From positions 620,001 through 684,000 of the forward strand of contig LLEY01000022.1 in assembly GCA_001414485.1 (NCBI GenBank): a stretch of DNA of 64,000 nt. The letters run 5' to 3'. Positions within the stretch are counted from its first letter, which is position 1, and every line of letters begins with the position of its first letter. Both the position numbers and the translations under genes were made by a program. The notes under the pieces were generated by a model that searched no databases, was not told the DNA's origin, and saw only the letters and a program-made list of their open reading frames with translations. Origin of the DNA: Calycina herbarum. Its lineage: Eukaryota; Ascomycota; Leotiomycetes; Helotiales; Pezizellaceae. Of the stretch, positions 32,089 to 44,132 are shown in pieces.

Positions 32089-32999
32089 GTTGGAAGATTT
32101 GATATCAAGGGGTTGTTTGCGCTAAGCGAGCGGAGAGGAATTGCGCTTTGGGAAGTAGAGATAGAAAGTAGCGAATCTAAGAATTGTAGTTCGCTGTAGA
32201 TAGGATAGCCATGAAGCTTACTTATATAATTGAGTATTCTTCCCAGAAATAGCCTTTTTTTTTTTGAGAACCCCCGTGGCGGCTACTAGCCGCCGAAGAG
32301 CCAGTTCTATCCAAATTTCGAGTCTCCCCTTGGGGACTGATCTCCTGATTACCACAGTCACTCTGAGATGTGATAATAGAAACCGTACGCCAAAATAATG
32401 AACGGACGATATATCTAGAAATTAGAAAGACCTTCAATGAACAAGACATTGCTGAAGAAGTGTCAAGGAAAAGATAGAATAAATCATGAAATCCAAAAGC
32501 TTGATAAGAAATAGAAAAACTTCGAGGGAGCTCCACGCGAGTTCAACAGGGGAAATCTTGAAGGGAAGACAACTTCGGAAGAAATACCAAGACAGAAACT
32601 CCAAACCGAGATCCAGTTCCTAAGTCTTTACCGTTCATGCTTGTCTTTTGGTAAAAGCAAAGTGTGTTTCTGGACCAAGAGCTCAAATGAGAACCGCAGA
32701 CCGCTTAGATATCCTCAACAAATAACCTGGTGCTCAAACAGCATCGGATCTGAGCCTCAAAGCTCCGAAAAATCGGTACACAAGTTTCCTGGATGACATA
32801 CCCAAGATACGATGATGAAAAGACGCAATCCAAAGGCTTTCTATGCCCACTCATAAGACCACCAACCAAGAAACAGGAAAACATGGTATAATGAAAGATT
32901 GAAATGAACTCTACTCCGCCGTACTGATAATGCATGAATTTCCGCTGAATACCAACCTACCTCCAGAACCGATACGCCAAACAAAATTCCACCATTCCT
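32089..32999. other. Intergenic
   Basis: No supportable gene. A T run at about 32252-32263 and short frames without features. Confidence 0.5.
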
Positions 33000-33956
33000 T
33001 TACTTCTTCAACGCCGCGAAACGCTTTGCCAGCTCGTCCACATCTGGTATTGTCCCACCTACCGGCCCCTTACTTTGTGTACCCGATTTCGGAGGCGTGG
33101 TCTGTGGTTTACTCGTAGGCTTCAAGTCCAGCGTCCCCTTGATCCTCGGATGAAGGTTATCAGTACTAGGACTCGGAGGATTTACCCTCAGTGGACTACT
33201 AGGACCAAAATTCCTAGGTGGCGTCGCCTTGCTCAACGCTTCTCTTTCCTCGGCCCTCACTTTCGCACCACTCGCGGCAAGGGGTTCCTCCAACACCTTC
33301 TGTGCTTGCCCACTACTTGGCTCGTCGTCGTCGTCATCAACGTACTCTGGAGGCTCCCCCAATTCCTCCTTTGGTTTCTTAGGCCAATCAACCCCATATG
33401 TCCTCGCAATCTCCTCCAGATACCCGTTCACTAACTCCGGCGCGGGCGGCGTAACAGCAAGTTTCTTCAATACCTTCTCTGCCACCTTCTCATCACTATT
33501 CTCTATAGCCTGCAGCGCAAACTCCTTCCCATATTTCTCCATCAGTAAAACCCTTACTTGTTGTAACTCCTTGACATCCGTCCTCGGCGCAGCATATATG
33601 AGAGACTTTACAGCTTCTTCTAATCCCATGTCGCAGACGGGACCTTCCATCAACCCGGTTCGCGCGAGCAGGAGTTCGCAGTAGAGTTCGAGGATCTCGT
33701 GGAGTTCGGTAGTGATGTCGGAGCGGATGATGTTTTCTACGCGGATGCGGGCGGATTCTATTTTTCCTGATTCGAGGAGTTGGGCCATGGCTCGGCGTTG
33801 TTGTTTGGATACTGCTTCGTCTTTTTGTTGGACCATTCGGAGGCGGGCGATTGAGAGCTTGAGCTGCACTTTGAGCTTCGCCTGGGGGGAGTTAGAGGGG
33901 TTGTCGCAGAAGAGGGATGGGGTTTTGCTTACTATGATGGTAGATGAGGGCGCCAT
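33000..33956 (-). CDS. IST1: IST1 homologue, regulator of Vps4 in multivesicular-body sorting
   Basis: IST1 is an ESCRT-III-like protein that binds Did2/CHMP1 and tunes the Vps4 ATPase at endosomes. The ESCRT-III-like helical domain is clear: KLKVQLKLSIARLRMVQQK, QRRAMAQLLESGKIESARI, VENIIRSDITTELHEILELY and CELLLARTGLM. The middle is acidic and Pro-rich. The C-terminus IPDVDELAKRFAALKK fits a MIM1 motif (DxxLxxRFxxLK) for the Vps4 MIT domain. A 51-nt intron (33882-33932; donor GTAAGC, branch CTAAC, acceptor CCCAG) is almost certain, although it keeps the frame open. Exons 33933-33956 and 33000-33881 give 301 residues beginning MAPSSTIIAKLK. Confidence 0.92.
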   Translation of the reverse strand: MAPSSTIIVSKTPSLFCDNPSNSPQAKLKVQLKLSIARLRMVQQKDEAVSKQQRRAMAQLLESGKIESARIRVENIIRSDITTELHEILELYCELLLARTGLMEGPVCDMGLEEAVKSLIYAAPRTDVKELQQVRVLLMEKYGKEFALQAIENSDEKVAEKVLKKLAVTPPAPELVNGYLEEIARTYGVDWPKKPKEELGEPPEYVDDDDDEPSSGQAQKVLEEPLAASGAKVRAEEREALSKATPPRNFGPSSPLRVNPPSPSTDNLHPRIKGTLDLKPTSKPQTTPPKSGTQSKGPVGGTIPDVDELAKRFAALKK

Positions 33957-34582
33957 GGTGGACTTGATCGACTCTGGAGCGAGATGTTGGAAATGTTCAA
34001 GTATGGTGGTGTTAGCTGTTGTTAGGAGTATCAGATGTCGTTATCTGGAACCCTTTGAGGTGTTGAAGTTGGTGGTCGCAATGCGATGGCGGGGTCTACG
34101 GTGACCTTCTCCCTCCAGTTCCCGACACAAGCGACCAATAACGCAGAATGGCAATAAATACAAGTAAGGTTGGGCACAAAGGCGGGGCTACAGGGCTCGC
34201 GGGGACCCTACGTCAGGCTGCTTTAGGGTAAAATAGACTTTCCCTAAGATTGCGCAGAGCCTGAAAAGCCGGAAGAAGTGCATCCCATCCCTTTTCACTT
34301 CACCACCTTCACCACCCTCACCATCTCAATTGATTTGACCATGGCTTCGTATTAGTGAAGTGCCTGCGAATAGAATCATCTCCACTCCTTCCTTCCATTG
34401 ATGCCTAACTCGATATACAAGTACCACCACGTACCGCAAACTACTACCTTGTGCCCGGAAACGATGACGATGACGACGCGCCTTTCACTCGGAATTGTCG
34501 AATTGGGGGAATTGGAAATACACAAACGGCTGCCTAGGTAGGCACAGCGACTAGAAATACAGGGCAAGAAAGACGAAGGAAA
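33957..34582. promoter_or_regulatory. Divergent promoter region between IST1 and the ArAE-type gene
   Basis: IST1 starts leftward at 33956 and the membrane protein rightward at 34583. No clear TATA or factor site is visible. CACCTTCACCACC runs near 34300 could be part of a leader. Confidence 0.4.
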
Positions 34583-37500
34583 ATGGGAAACCTAAAGAAG
34601 CTGGAAGGGTGGGCGGAGAAGAGAGCCATTGCGATATGGGAAAACCTCCAGAAGAACAATCTCTGGCAGAGGATGCTCAAAAATACCATTGCGACAACAA
34701 TTGCCGTGATAATTGCGCTTATCCCAGCCGTGGTACGGGTGTACGGTAAGGCAGCATATCTAGCTCCCATGGTGACGGTTTTTGGACATCCAGGCAGACG
34801 ATTTGGAATGATGGCTGAGGGGCTGGTCTTGATCATTGGGGGTACATTGGTTGGACTCGGCTGGTCGTTGTTTGGAGTCTACCTATCGAGTGTTACATAT
34901 GCAGGAGATTCGCCGACAGCCTATACTATACGTGGAGTATTCCTAGCTATTGCCGTTTTTTTCCACGGCTTTTTCCGGTCACATACGCCTCGTCTCTTTA
35001 TATTCGTTCTGTTGTTGGTCATTGTTGCGGTAGTCACTCTGACGAGTCCGGCAGAATATGTCTCCAAAGCATCGGCAACCCAGATTCTATATCCAATCTT
35101 GACGGCTGCGGGTATTTTGATTTTAGTCAATGTTTTGGTTTTTCCCGAATTCTCAAGTGAATTCCTTGGAGAAACGACCATTGAAACGCTCGGAGAGACG
35201 GTTGATACTCTTCGGGATGCTGGGAGATATTTCATCAGCATCGGAGAGGAACCTGGGAAGAAAAAGCCAGCAGCCGCTGCCCATAATGGTACGGAGCACT
35301 CTCCTTCAGTCGAAGAACCGACCAAACCACAAGAAGACGCCAATCTCTCTTTCCCCGAAAGATGCAAACGTCTATTTCGCAAACCAACAGGAGGAATGAA
35401 AGCCAAGGACAGTTCGCCAAAGATGGTGACGCTCAAGTCCTTGACCGATAAGAAAACGAAGCTTCGTGCAAAATTAGCAGGTTGCAAAGCTGCTCAACAA
35501 GAGTGTAATTTCGAGCTTGCATTTTCAGTTTTACCGCCAGAAGCTATGAAACCTATCAGTGTTCATGCGATGAATAAGCTTGTCCAAAACGCCATTGCTC
35601 TTATTGGAGCTTGCGAGAGTAAGTATGCGTTGATGGGCGACAAGAACGACAAGCCCGCGCCTACGGTTGAGAACGAGAAAGAAGTGAGAGATACCGCCAG
35701 ACAGGAAGGTGTCCACGACGGTGCTACATCGCCTAGCGCCAGAGCGAGTAGCACGGAGAATTACTCCTCGGACGACAAGCACGAGAAAAGACCTGCGAGG
35801 GGTAACAGTAAAAAGAAAGGACCAGGGAAAAGGAGCAAGAGTAAAAGAAGACGAGAGAGAGACCTCGAAGACCTCGAACTCGTCAAGCCAAAAAAGGAGA
35901 TTGAGTTCGGAGATGTCGAACTTTTACGATATTTGGTCCATCGAATCGCCAAACCACTCGAGGATCTCCAGGACAAAATTGATAGAAGCGTTGATGTGGT
36001 TACTTCATGTCTTGCTTACTGTTACGACGTTCCTAAATTACCTTCCGGAGCTCGTGCGCCAACTGGAGTCCATCTCCAAGAGATTGATATCAGAGTCGAC
36101 ATCTTGGTTGAAGCACTGGCCGAATTTGACAGAAATTCAGCACTAGCTCTTGAAGGTGCTGCATCGATACGTGATCAGGAACATCCAGATGTGGATATCA
36201 TGCCACGAATGGAGACTTTTCTGATATCTTTGTTTCTTCTCAATCTTCGACAAGCTGCATTGCATACATTGGCGATGCTTCATCATTCTAGAGTTATTGT
36301 TGAGAGTCGACAGGCCCGCCATGGGAGAAGAGGCCTTTATGCACCCAAAATCAACTGGCGAAAATGGTTGACTTCTGGAGGCGAAGAGGATATGCTTGCT
36401 CTGCCTGATAATGCTCGTAAAGATGCTCGAACGGGTAATTCGAAAGCGGATTCTCAAGACGACGATTCCTCAATTACGAGCAAGGAGAATCTTCTCACGA
36501 GAACCAAGACTGACGTCGAAGCGATTCAAGTGAAAGAACCCCGCAATCCGTTACGCAAATCGGCATCACAGAGTAAAAATCCACCAAAGAGAAAGACAAT
36601 TCAGAAGAGTCTGGTTTTCCGTCTGCGGAACGGTCTCGCGGACCTCATCGAATATATCGCTGGTAGTGACGATGCTGTTTATGCTCTTAAGCTTACCGTT
36701 GCTGTATTTCTCGTTACTTGGCCGGCTTTTGTCAATAAATGGAACACATGGTATTCATTGAATCGTGGTATATGGGCTGCCTTGCAACTGGTGTTGATAT
36801 CTGAAGTTGCCATTGGAACTTCTGTCATGACATTTACTATAAGAGCTGTCGGAACAACTATCGGATGCATATGGTGAGCAACCTCCAAGCATATATATGA
36901 AGTACCTGCTAACATTAATACCAGGGGCTATGTTGCATTCGAAGCATTGAACGGAAACCGAATAGTCTGTGTTGTCATCCTGGTCATAGGCATCGTACCA
37001 TCCACGTATATCCAGCTCGGCAGCAAATATGTCAAAGCAGGAATGGTTTCAATCATCTCCATGTGCATTGTATGTCTAGCAACAACAGACGCCACCGTCC
37101 CAGGAACAGCCACCGAAAACTTCCTCCGACGACTCATCGCCTTTCTCATCGGCGGAGTCGTCGCTCTAGTTCTTCAAGTCGCCTTCCTACCAGTCAAAGC
37201 AAGAGACAGACTCGTAGAAAGTCTAGCCTCCTCAATCGGACAAATAATCGAAATGGAAGCTTGTCTCGCATTCGGAATTGATGCTGAAGAAAATCTCGAT
37301 ATTCGCTCGAATATTGTGAGTGAGCGATTCGATCATGCGAAATCCAAAGCCCAAGGTGCTCTCACGGCTGCGCAGACCTTCTTGCCTTTTTGTGCGAATG
37401 AACCAAGGCTTAAGGGGTCTTTTGAGGGATTGGCGCTGGTGTATAAGGAGATACTTTATGTGCTTCATGGGATTGTTGATCGGATGGATAATATGATGCA

Positions 37501-38320
37501 TCTCAGGAGGGAATACGGGTCTGGGGTATTGGAGGAACTTAATGCGCAAGTTTTTGCTTATCGTAGGAATGTTGCGGGGAGTATCACCATCATTCTCTTC
37601 GCTGCGCACGAAGCACTTACTACTAAGCTGCCATTACCGCAGTTTTTGCCTTCGGCGAGGTTATCACATCTCCGAATGATTAATCGTGTAAGGGAAGTGG
37701 TTATGGAGAGAGGAACTAGCGCTATCGAAGAGGAACACCATGAAGCCTCACGCTCACGCACGGATATTGAGGAGTCGATGGTTAAACAGGTGATTAGACA
37801 GAAATTCTTGTCTTGGAATGCGGCTTCGGCGGGACAGATTGAAGTCATCGAATTCTTGGAGGAGCTTATTGATTTGACCAAGTTGCTTGTTGGAGCGAAT
37901 GAATTTCGGAGTGGGATGCTTACACGGCCTACGTATAGGGAGTATGTTGGGCGTGTTGATCAAGGAGCTGGGGTTGAGGAGTCTCTGGGGGTCCAAGAAC
38001 CAGAAAATCGAAACGGTAATGGGAATGTTATTGGGGATGAGCTGGATGATGTGACGGAAGCGAGGGATGTGGTGACTGAGAAGCAGGAGACGGAGAAGTT
38101 ATCTCAGATTAGACGGCGGAGGAGAAGTACCTTCTCGAGGAAGGAGGTTGTTGGGAGTTTGGTGGGCGAGGAGAAGGAGAAGCAAAAATTGGAAGAGGAA
38201 GAGGAGTTACCTAGGAGTTTGCAGAGAGTTAGAAGTCGGAGGATTGAGGAGATGCATTTGCAGAGAATTAATTCTAGAAGTGTTGATGTTGAGGGGAAGG
38301 GTAAGGGGAAGGGGATGTAA
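34583..38320 (+). CDS. ArAE-type (FUSC/aromatic acid exporter-like) multi-pass membrane protein
   Basis: Two exons (34583-36873, 36925-38320; 51-nt intron) join in phase to give 1,228 residues. The architecture matches the fungal ArAE_2 family (BRE4-like, putative ER or plasma-membrane transporters). A first hydrophobic bundle covers about residues 35-200 (TIAVIIALIPAVV, LVLIIGGTLVGLGWSLFGVY). A long cytosolic linker with a lysine-rich patch (KKKGPGKRSKSKRRRER) follows. A second bundle lies at about residues 690-880 across the exon junction (LTVAVFLVTWPAFV, IAFLIGGVVALVLQVAFLP, ending FLPVKARDRLVESL). A C-terminal cytosolic helical domain ends in a basic tail. The transported substrate is unknown. 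Confidence 0.9.
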
Positions 38321-39905
38321 TTTCATTTGTTGATTTTATTTTATTTTGGACGAAGATGAAGCCCTCATATCTATCGGATTTTTTATTGTCACATTGGGTA
38401 TGTCTGTGGTGCGTTGATGGGAGATTTTTCCGTCTCGTGATGTTGTTTCGAGAGCTGGTTGCCGAGGTGGGATGAGGATGCGTACGGGGATTATCCATTT
38501 AATGTGATGCCATGGTCGGAGAACCTCTTCGGCACCAATTTCCAACGGCTGTCAGAATTGCGACTTTTGCTTTCTTTGAAAGGGGACGTCAACATTCTCG
38601 AGAATATCTTGAATCTTGACAGCTATTTGGTCCGAGGTCGAAGCCCACCTAACAAGCCATCGCGAGGTCTTTTAGCATCCATTCGCCGCACGAAAGCGTC
38701 GGTGGGAGGTCAGGTCGTCGGAATTGGTACTAGTCGCCAGTTGGCAGAAATCAGACTGGCTGCCTGAAACAATTCGAGAGTCCAAGTAATGATGCCATGA
38801 CAAGATTTCAGATCGTGAACCGACTGTCAGAATTGTTTCTTGTCGGTGGGAAAGGGGTCAGATCACTGGAATTGATACTGGTCGCCAGTTGGTAGAAAGA
38901 CGGACTAGTTACCTGTATTTGTTACTTAGCATTTATATCAAAAATCACGACTACCGGTATTCGCACCCTCTCCCCATTCTAGGAAAGGTTTGTGGCATGG
39001 CGGGGTCGATCGGAGGGGCAAGAACTGGTTCGAGACTGAGAAGTGAGAACGGTTCGTTCAGGGAACCCAAATAAGCAATTCGGATGGGTAAAGAACCGTC
39101 TTTGGGTTCTTGATATACAACGGCTTTGAATACTTGCTTGGATGCTTGACGGGCACGAGGAAAATCAACCCGTAACCGAGTTCTCGGGGTGGCGATCCTC
39201 TGCAACGGGAATCTTATTCGGCACATCTTAATTACTACTTTTAAAATCACCTGATGTAGCTCTGGTTGCTTGCATTACTCGGTTGCATTAAAGTATAAAT
39301 AAAGCACTTTCTTTGGACATTTTGGATCCACTTTCATCTCTTTTCGTTTTCAAAACACGATGAAACAATGTTTATGGAGTCCATCGTCAGCTTGACCCCA
39401 CCAACATCGCTCTTCACCGACTGCTTGCCGCGGATACAGTGCTCTACCCACCCAGCAATATCACGGGGAATTAGTCCAGAACAACGACTGGCAGAAAGCG
39501 GCCAGCTCCATGTTATTTTTCTATTGATTTTCCGTCTGTTGGCGTCAAAAGGGGCTTTTTGGGCGATGTTACGCCGCCACAGGGCTGCAGACTGCAACGT
39601 GCGCGAGCTTGGCCTCGAAAACTCACGCTGCACAAGCAATGAGGAGGCGCCTTCAGGGTTTACATGATACAGTTTGCCGCGAGAAATCTTAAATAATGCA
39701 GAGGGGAAGTGCACGTCTTGCATAATGGCATTGTTTAATGCGTAGGATTCGTTTCTTTCCGAGCAAACGGTTCTCTCATTCGTGGAAACATTTTTGGGGA
39801 GTTCGGATCTGATCCGTGCACGAGTATTGACTTTCTGACCCCTTCATCTTATCGCTAAGACGAGCAGTGGGGATGAGAAATGCGATGATGAGGGATGGGT
39901 TTCCC
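38321..39905. other. Intergenic with a small duplicated segment
   Basis: No supportable gene; open frames at 38459-38767 and 39334-39723 lack any feature. It contains the diverged direct repeat listed separately (38546-38915). The right part is the upstream region of the AA16 gene. Confidence 0.5.
38546..38915. repeat. Diverged direct duplication
   Basis: GGAATTGGTACTAGTCGCCA at about 38719-38738 recurs as GGAATTGATACTGGTCGCCA at about 38868-38887, with matching words on both sides (GTTGGCAGAAA/GTTGGTAGAAA). A further upstream pair is GGCTGTCAGAATTG near 38547 and CGACTGTCAGAATTG near 38822. Confidence 0.55.
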
Positions 39906-39906
39906 T

Positions 39907-39916
39907 ATTATAAAGT
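39907..39916 (+). promoter_or_regulatory. TATA-like element upstream of the AA16 gene
   Basis: TATTATAAAG lies about 230 bp before the AA16 start codon, with pyrimidine-rich, 5' UTR-like sequence following it. Confidence 0.4.
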
Positions 39917-40139
39917 CCTTTTCGTCCCTTCTTGTACTGGTTTTTGGTTCATCACGATCATTTGCACTCTTCAGTCTCTCAAGTAACCTTTATTGCTGAG
40001 CAATTTCCCTTTTCGGTTCTTTTTTGACCATTACATTCTTTTTGACATACTCATCAACAACTTCATTCATTCCACATTTGCTGGTCATTACTTCTCGACG
40101 CCTCTCAAGCAAACAAATTTCAAAATACACATCATCACC

Positions 40140-40943
40140 ATGCAATACTCATCATTCGTCCTCGCCGCAGCTGCCGGCCTAATCACCAGCGTTGCAGGCC
40201 ACGGAGCCATCTCCTCTCCAACTCCTCGATCCGCAGGTACCGCCATGAAGGCAGCTTGCGGAGAACAAGTCTTCAACAACCAAGCCTCCGACTCTTTCGG
40301 AAACATCCAGGGCGAACTCCAAGTCGCAAAGACTCAGACCGATTACAAGGAGGCGGACTGCAACATCTGGCAATGCAAGGGCTTCAAATTCGCGGATAAC
40401 TCAGCTAATGTTCAATCATGGACAGCTGGTCAAGTCATCGATTTCAAATTCGATGTCAGAGCTCCCCACACTGGTACCGCCAATGTTTCCATCATCAACA
40501 CAGCGACCAATGCTATTATCGGAGACATGCTTATCTACTATGATAACTTTGGGGATAACTCTAAGAGTATTCCTGCTAATGAGACTTCGTTCTCGCTTAC
40601 CATCCCATCTGGACTCGAGACTACTTGTGCCACCGCTGGTGCTTGTGTGGTTCAACATTTCTGGGATGCTAGATCTATCGACCAGACTTATGAGTCTTGT
40701 GTTGATTTCACCATTGGTGGATCCGGATCCTCAGCTCCTGTTTCCTCAGCAGTTGCCGGCTCATCTGCTGGTGTCGCTACCCAAGTCGCAGTCGTCACCT
40801 CCGCTGCCTCTTCCGCCCTCGTCACCTCCAAGGCTGCTTCTCCAACTACTCTCCAGACTTTGACCAAGTCTGCTTCTTCCGCTCCTGTCGCCACCGTTAC
40901 CACTGCACCAGTCACCGAGGATGACGATGATGAGGACTGTTAA
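40140..40943 (+). CDS. Secreted AA16-type lytic polysaccharide monooxygenase
   Basis: Copper-dependent oxidative cleavage of polysaccharides; AA16 members act on cellulose. Single exon, 267 residues. The signal peptide MQYSSFVLAAAAGLITSVAG leaves His21 as the mature N-terminus (HGAISSPTPR), which supplies the histidine brace. AA16-like blocks are KAACGEQVFNNQASDSFGN, IQGELQVAKTQTDYKEADC, NIWQCKGFKFADNSANVQSW, DVRAPHTGTANVSI and FWDARSIDQTYESCVDFT. A Ser/Thr/Ala-rich linker of about 70 residues follows the catalytic domain and ends in an acidic tail EDDDDEDC. No carbohydrate-binding module or clear GPI signal is visible. An upstream in-frame Met at 39993 is probably in the 5' UTR. Confidence 0.9.
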   Translation: MQYSSFVLAAAAGLITSVAGHGAISSPTPRSAGTAMKAACGEQVFNNQASDSFGNIQGELQVAKTQTDYKEADCNIWQCKGFKFADNSANVQSWTAGQVIDFKFDVRAPHTGTANVSIINTATNAIIGDMLIYYDNFGDNSKSIPANETSFSLTIPSGLETTCATAGACVVQHFWDARSIDQTYESCVDFTIGGSGSSAPVSSAVAGSSAGVATQVAVVTSAASSALVTSKAASPTTLQTLTKSASSAPVATVTTAPVTEDDDDEDC

Positions 40944-42080
40944 ATTATCTCGCCGTTGGGCGGGTGAACTCGACTAGAGTTGAGATCTAGTCGTTGAAAA
41001 TTCTTTTGTGTGTATATACTTTTTTGAGAGATGAGAAGATGGATTTGAGTGGAGAGATTGTGGTGTGCCTTTGTATACCCATTATGTTCATGTATATAAA
41101 TATATTTGTAGAGTACAAAATGATAGAATACTTTCAAGTCAACTTTTTGTGTTTCTTCCGTGTTACAAGTGTGAGCTTTCGATATTTCTTCTTGCCTCCC
41201 CCTCTCAGCTGGCCGCGAGATTGTTTGCTGTTTCTTGCTTTTGAGTTGCTGGAGTAGACATCATAGTGCAAAATTCTCGCTTCGTCTGGTCTCAAGTGAA
41301 ATGCTCCACAACTGACTTTTGTCTCGAGCACATGGTTTCCTCTCCAGATAATTGATTCCTCTGTGACGCGGTCTCTTCTGTGAGACGTAGCGCCTTTTTT
41401 GAGAGGAACAACTGTACGGAGAATATCTCAATGATTGATCTTCGCAGTATCGGGTTTGACCTCCCAACTCCCCCACCACTTTGCGACTCTTGAAATATAG
41501 TGGGTATTCTTATTCAAGAGGCAAATATGATGTGTATTACGGAACAGAATCAGTTCATGGTCTCGATTCAAAGCACCTAGAATTAATGGAAATTTGTATT
41601 CGGATAATTCTGGTTTTGAATTTTTGCTTCTCGCTTAGTTTAAAGCAGTTGAGCCAAGATTGAGAAGAGGGGGGTGCAGTATTTTCACAAGTAGCTTTCA
41701 GGTTTTCTTTTGCTTTGGGAGTTTAAATTCCAGTACCGAAATGCCGATTTTATGTAGTTGCTCGATTTTGGGAATTGAGGCATACATATCTTTCCCAAGC
41801 GAGTTCATGTTGAGAAAATATATATTCTAATTAAAATGATTGTCTATTAAATAGTCACATTAAAACCGTCACCAGCGGCTTTGATCATCCCATCGTACCT
41901 CTCATCTCTAGTTCCGCTCCCTTGGAAGTCGATCAATGGTTCTTCCAGCTCCCGGTTCTGGACGAAGCACCAGAATCCTCATAAGAATTTCTCGACGAAC
42001 GAATAAGTTCCTCGAGTAAAGAACTTCGATTTCACAAAGAATCTGACGCCCTCCTTTTCCGCATGGCCTACGTAAATCGA
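40944..42080. other. Intergenic
   Basis: No supportable gene; 3' flanks of two convergent genes. Short frames are without features. Confidence 0.5.
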
Positions 42081-42717
42081 TTAACCAAGTTGCCCCCGAA
42101 CAACCCCAGTCGGAAACAAAACAGTATGACTATCAGTAAAGAAACCAGCGGGATTCTCCTCAATCTGCTTAACAGCAAATCCAGTCCCAGTATCCTTCCC
42201 TTCAACCATAACACCCGTGGTGAATGGTCCTGTGAGACACCCAGCAGTTGAGCGCTTAACATCATCTCCAACGGGATTTGGGAATGCTATCCGAGGGGGT
42301 CCTGCTTTTCCCTTGGCGGCTTCATGGATGTGTGTTGCTGTTGTGGCGGGGGACATGTAGTCGCCTACTACGTTTAGGAATGTAATGTTCTTGATGGGGG
42401 TTAGTTGAATCTCGTAAAAAGGGGGTGAAGAATGAGTGGGTGAGTGATGAATAAGGAGGACTTACGTAGCAAATGGTATTCAGTTCTGAATTGAGTCCGT
42501 AATTGAAGAATCCTGTTGCTTCTGGAGCTCCGGGTGCTGGTTCGTTGGAATTGCTGGTAACTTCGCCTCCTACTGCAACAACGTTGAAAGTACTCGTGTA
42601 TGTGAAAGGTCCATTGGAAGCACCATCGTCCATAGTTATCGCGATGTTGAGGACCGTTGGAGCTGCGGATGTGAATGCCGCGAGGAAAGCCGTGAAGAGA
42701 AACGTGCTTGTTCGCAT
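42081..42717 (-). CDS. Secreted CHRD-domain protein
   Basis: Two exons (42466-42717, 42081-42389; donor GTAAGT, branch ACTAAC, acceptor TCAAG) join in phase to give 186 residues. The signal peptide is MRTSTFLFTAFLAAFTSAAP. The body matches the CHRD fold: FLNVVGDYMSPATTATHIHE followed by AAKGKAGPPRIAFPNPVGD, where HIHE and GPP are the typical CHRD words, and an end TDSHTVLFPTGVVRGQLG. CHRD domains bind proteins in chordin; in fungi the role is unknown. It is close in space to the AA16 gene, but nothing shows joint regulation. Confidence 0.83.
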
Positions 42718-44132
42718 TGTGAAGAAGAATTATGTTGATTATTTCAAGAGAAGGAGATTGATGGAAATAGCCTAGAATAAGAGAACGAAGTGGAATATTT
42801 TCAAAAGAGCGTGTGTTTAACGAAAAAACCACCAAACCAGGGCGATAATTACAACGAAGAGAATGTAGGTATGTTTGACAAGATCACCTTCCCCAGACCC
42901 ATCTATGTATACACAACATCGCAAACTCCCAAGGCCTACCCGAAGAAGGAGGATTCATCCCATACCCTCGCCTCCCAAGCATTTCAATAAGTGAAGGACG
43001 TACTTCAGAAACGCCAACACCTGCCAACCAAGACCGTCATCACTGGTACTTTTCTTGGCCCACAGTAAATATACCGTGGGGTTGACATTTCATCCAATGT
43101 TCGTCTGTGGCGGGGAGAAATTCCAAGGCTGCCAAGTGGTACTCCACGGGGTTTTCACCACCCGAGTTGTGAGGTAGCGCGGAGAAGGGGGGAGCGGGAG
43201 TGCGGAGAGGAATGCGCCAAGTGTAGTCCCTCGACTTTTTTATGTAGAATACTTGGGGGTATACTACGTATATGTGCTTATGGGGTGTGATGATACGTGT
43301 ATTTGTGACGATCAAACTCATGTAAGCTGCCCAGGAACGCCCGAGACGGTGCCCAGATACTCAAGCGAGTATTTCCTTGAAAATAAACAGTGAGAAACCC
43401 GATATAATCCAGACACTTTAAGCTTTTGAGATTTTCATCGGATGTATACGTTCCCACTGAATAAACTATGTTATTGCTAGAAAAGTGGAATGGTGATGAC
43501 AGCTTTGTACGACCTTGGGACGGGAAGCAGCCTTGAAACACGTGACCCAAAACATAACTTGGAGTCTTTGTCAAATTATTCTTCTGGAGTGCCAGGAAAA
43601 GTACACATGATAGCTTGTAGTCTGTATTGACGCAGGATTAGATTAAAATTTCTGAGAATCGCCTAATCAGGTGACGTATATGGGTCACCTGTGAGGTTTT
43701 TCTCTCTCTTCCTCAGGATAAGGGACTCTTTGTGACCCCAATGATTGTGAAAAACCAGGGAGTTCACAAAATGAGGAACCCTGAGTTAATGGAACCTCCA
43801 TTAATTTGAGATGGAGGCATGGCTAGCATCACATTGGACCTCCGTACGTAAGAGCTGACGCGGAGGATCATCTTGAAACCAAGTCTACAAATTGTAGCAG
43901 TAAACTTGGTATCGAAGTCTGTGAAATATTTTGAAACATTTCCTCAGTGTTGTCTGTACGAATGTCAATGAAATATTGGCAACAAAACAACTACCAAAGA
44001 TGCAGTGGTTTGTACGGCGGGTATATTTCGGACTTAGCTCTAGTCCTGGAGATCCCCGCGCGACTTCAGAACACCAGCACTTCAATACGTACGTACGAGA
44101 GAAACCCATTCATAATTACCAATTAAGAAACA
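42718..44132. other. Intergenic
   Basis: No supportable gene. Frames at 42790-42990 and 43040-43574 are featureless. Confidence 0.5.

Noticed and set aside
34921..35487. 188-codon minus-strand frame
   Set aside because: Antisense shadow of the ArAE-type membrane protein.
39334..39723. 129-codon minus-strand frame upstream of the AA16 gene
   Set aside because: No domain, overlaps a plus-strand frame, and lies in what should be promoter DNA.
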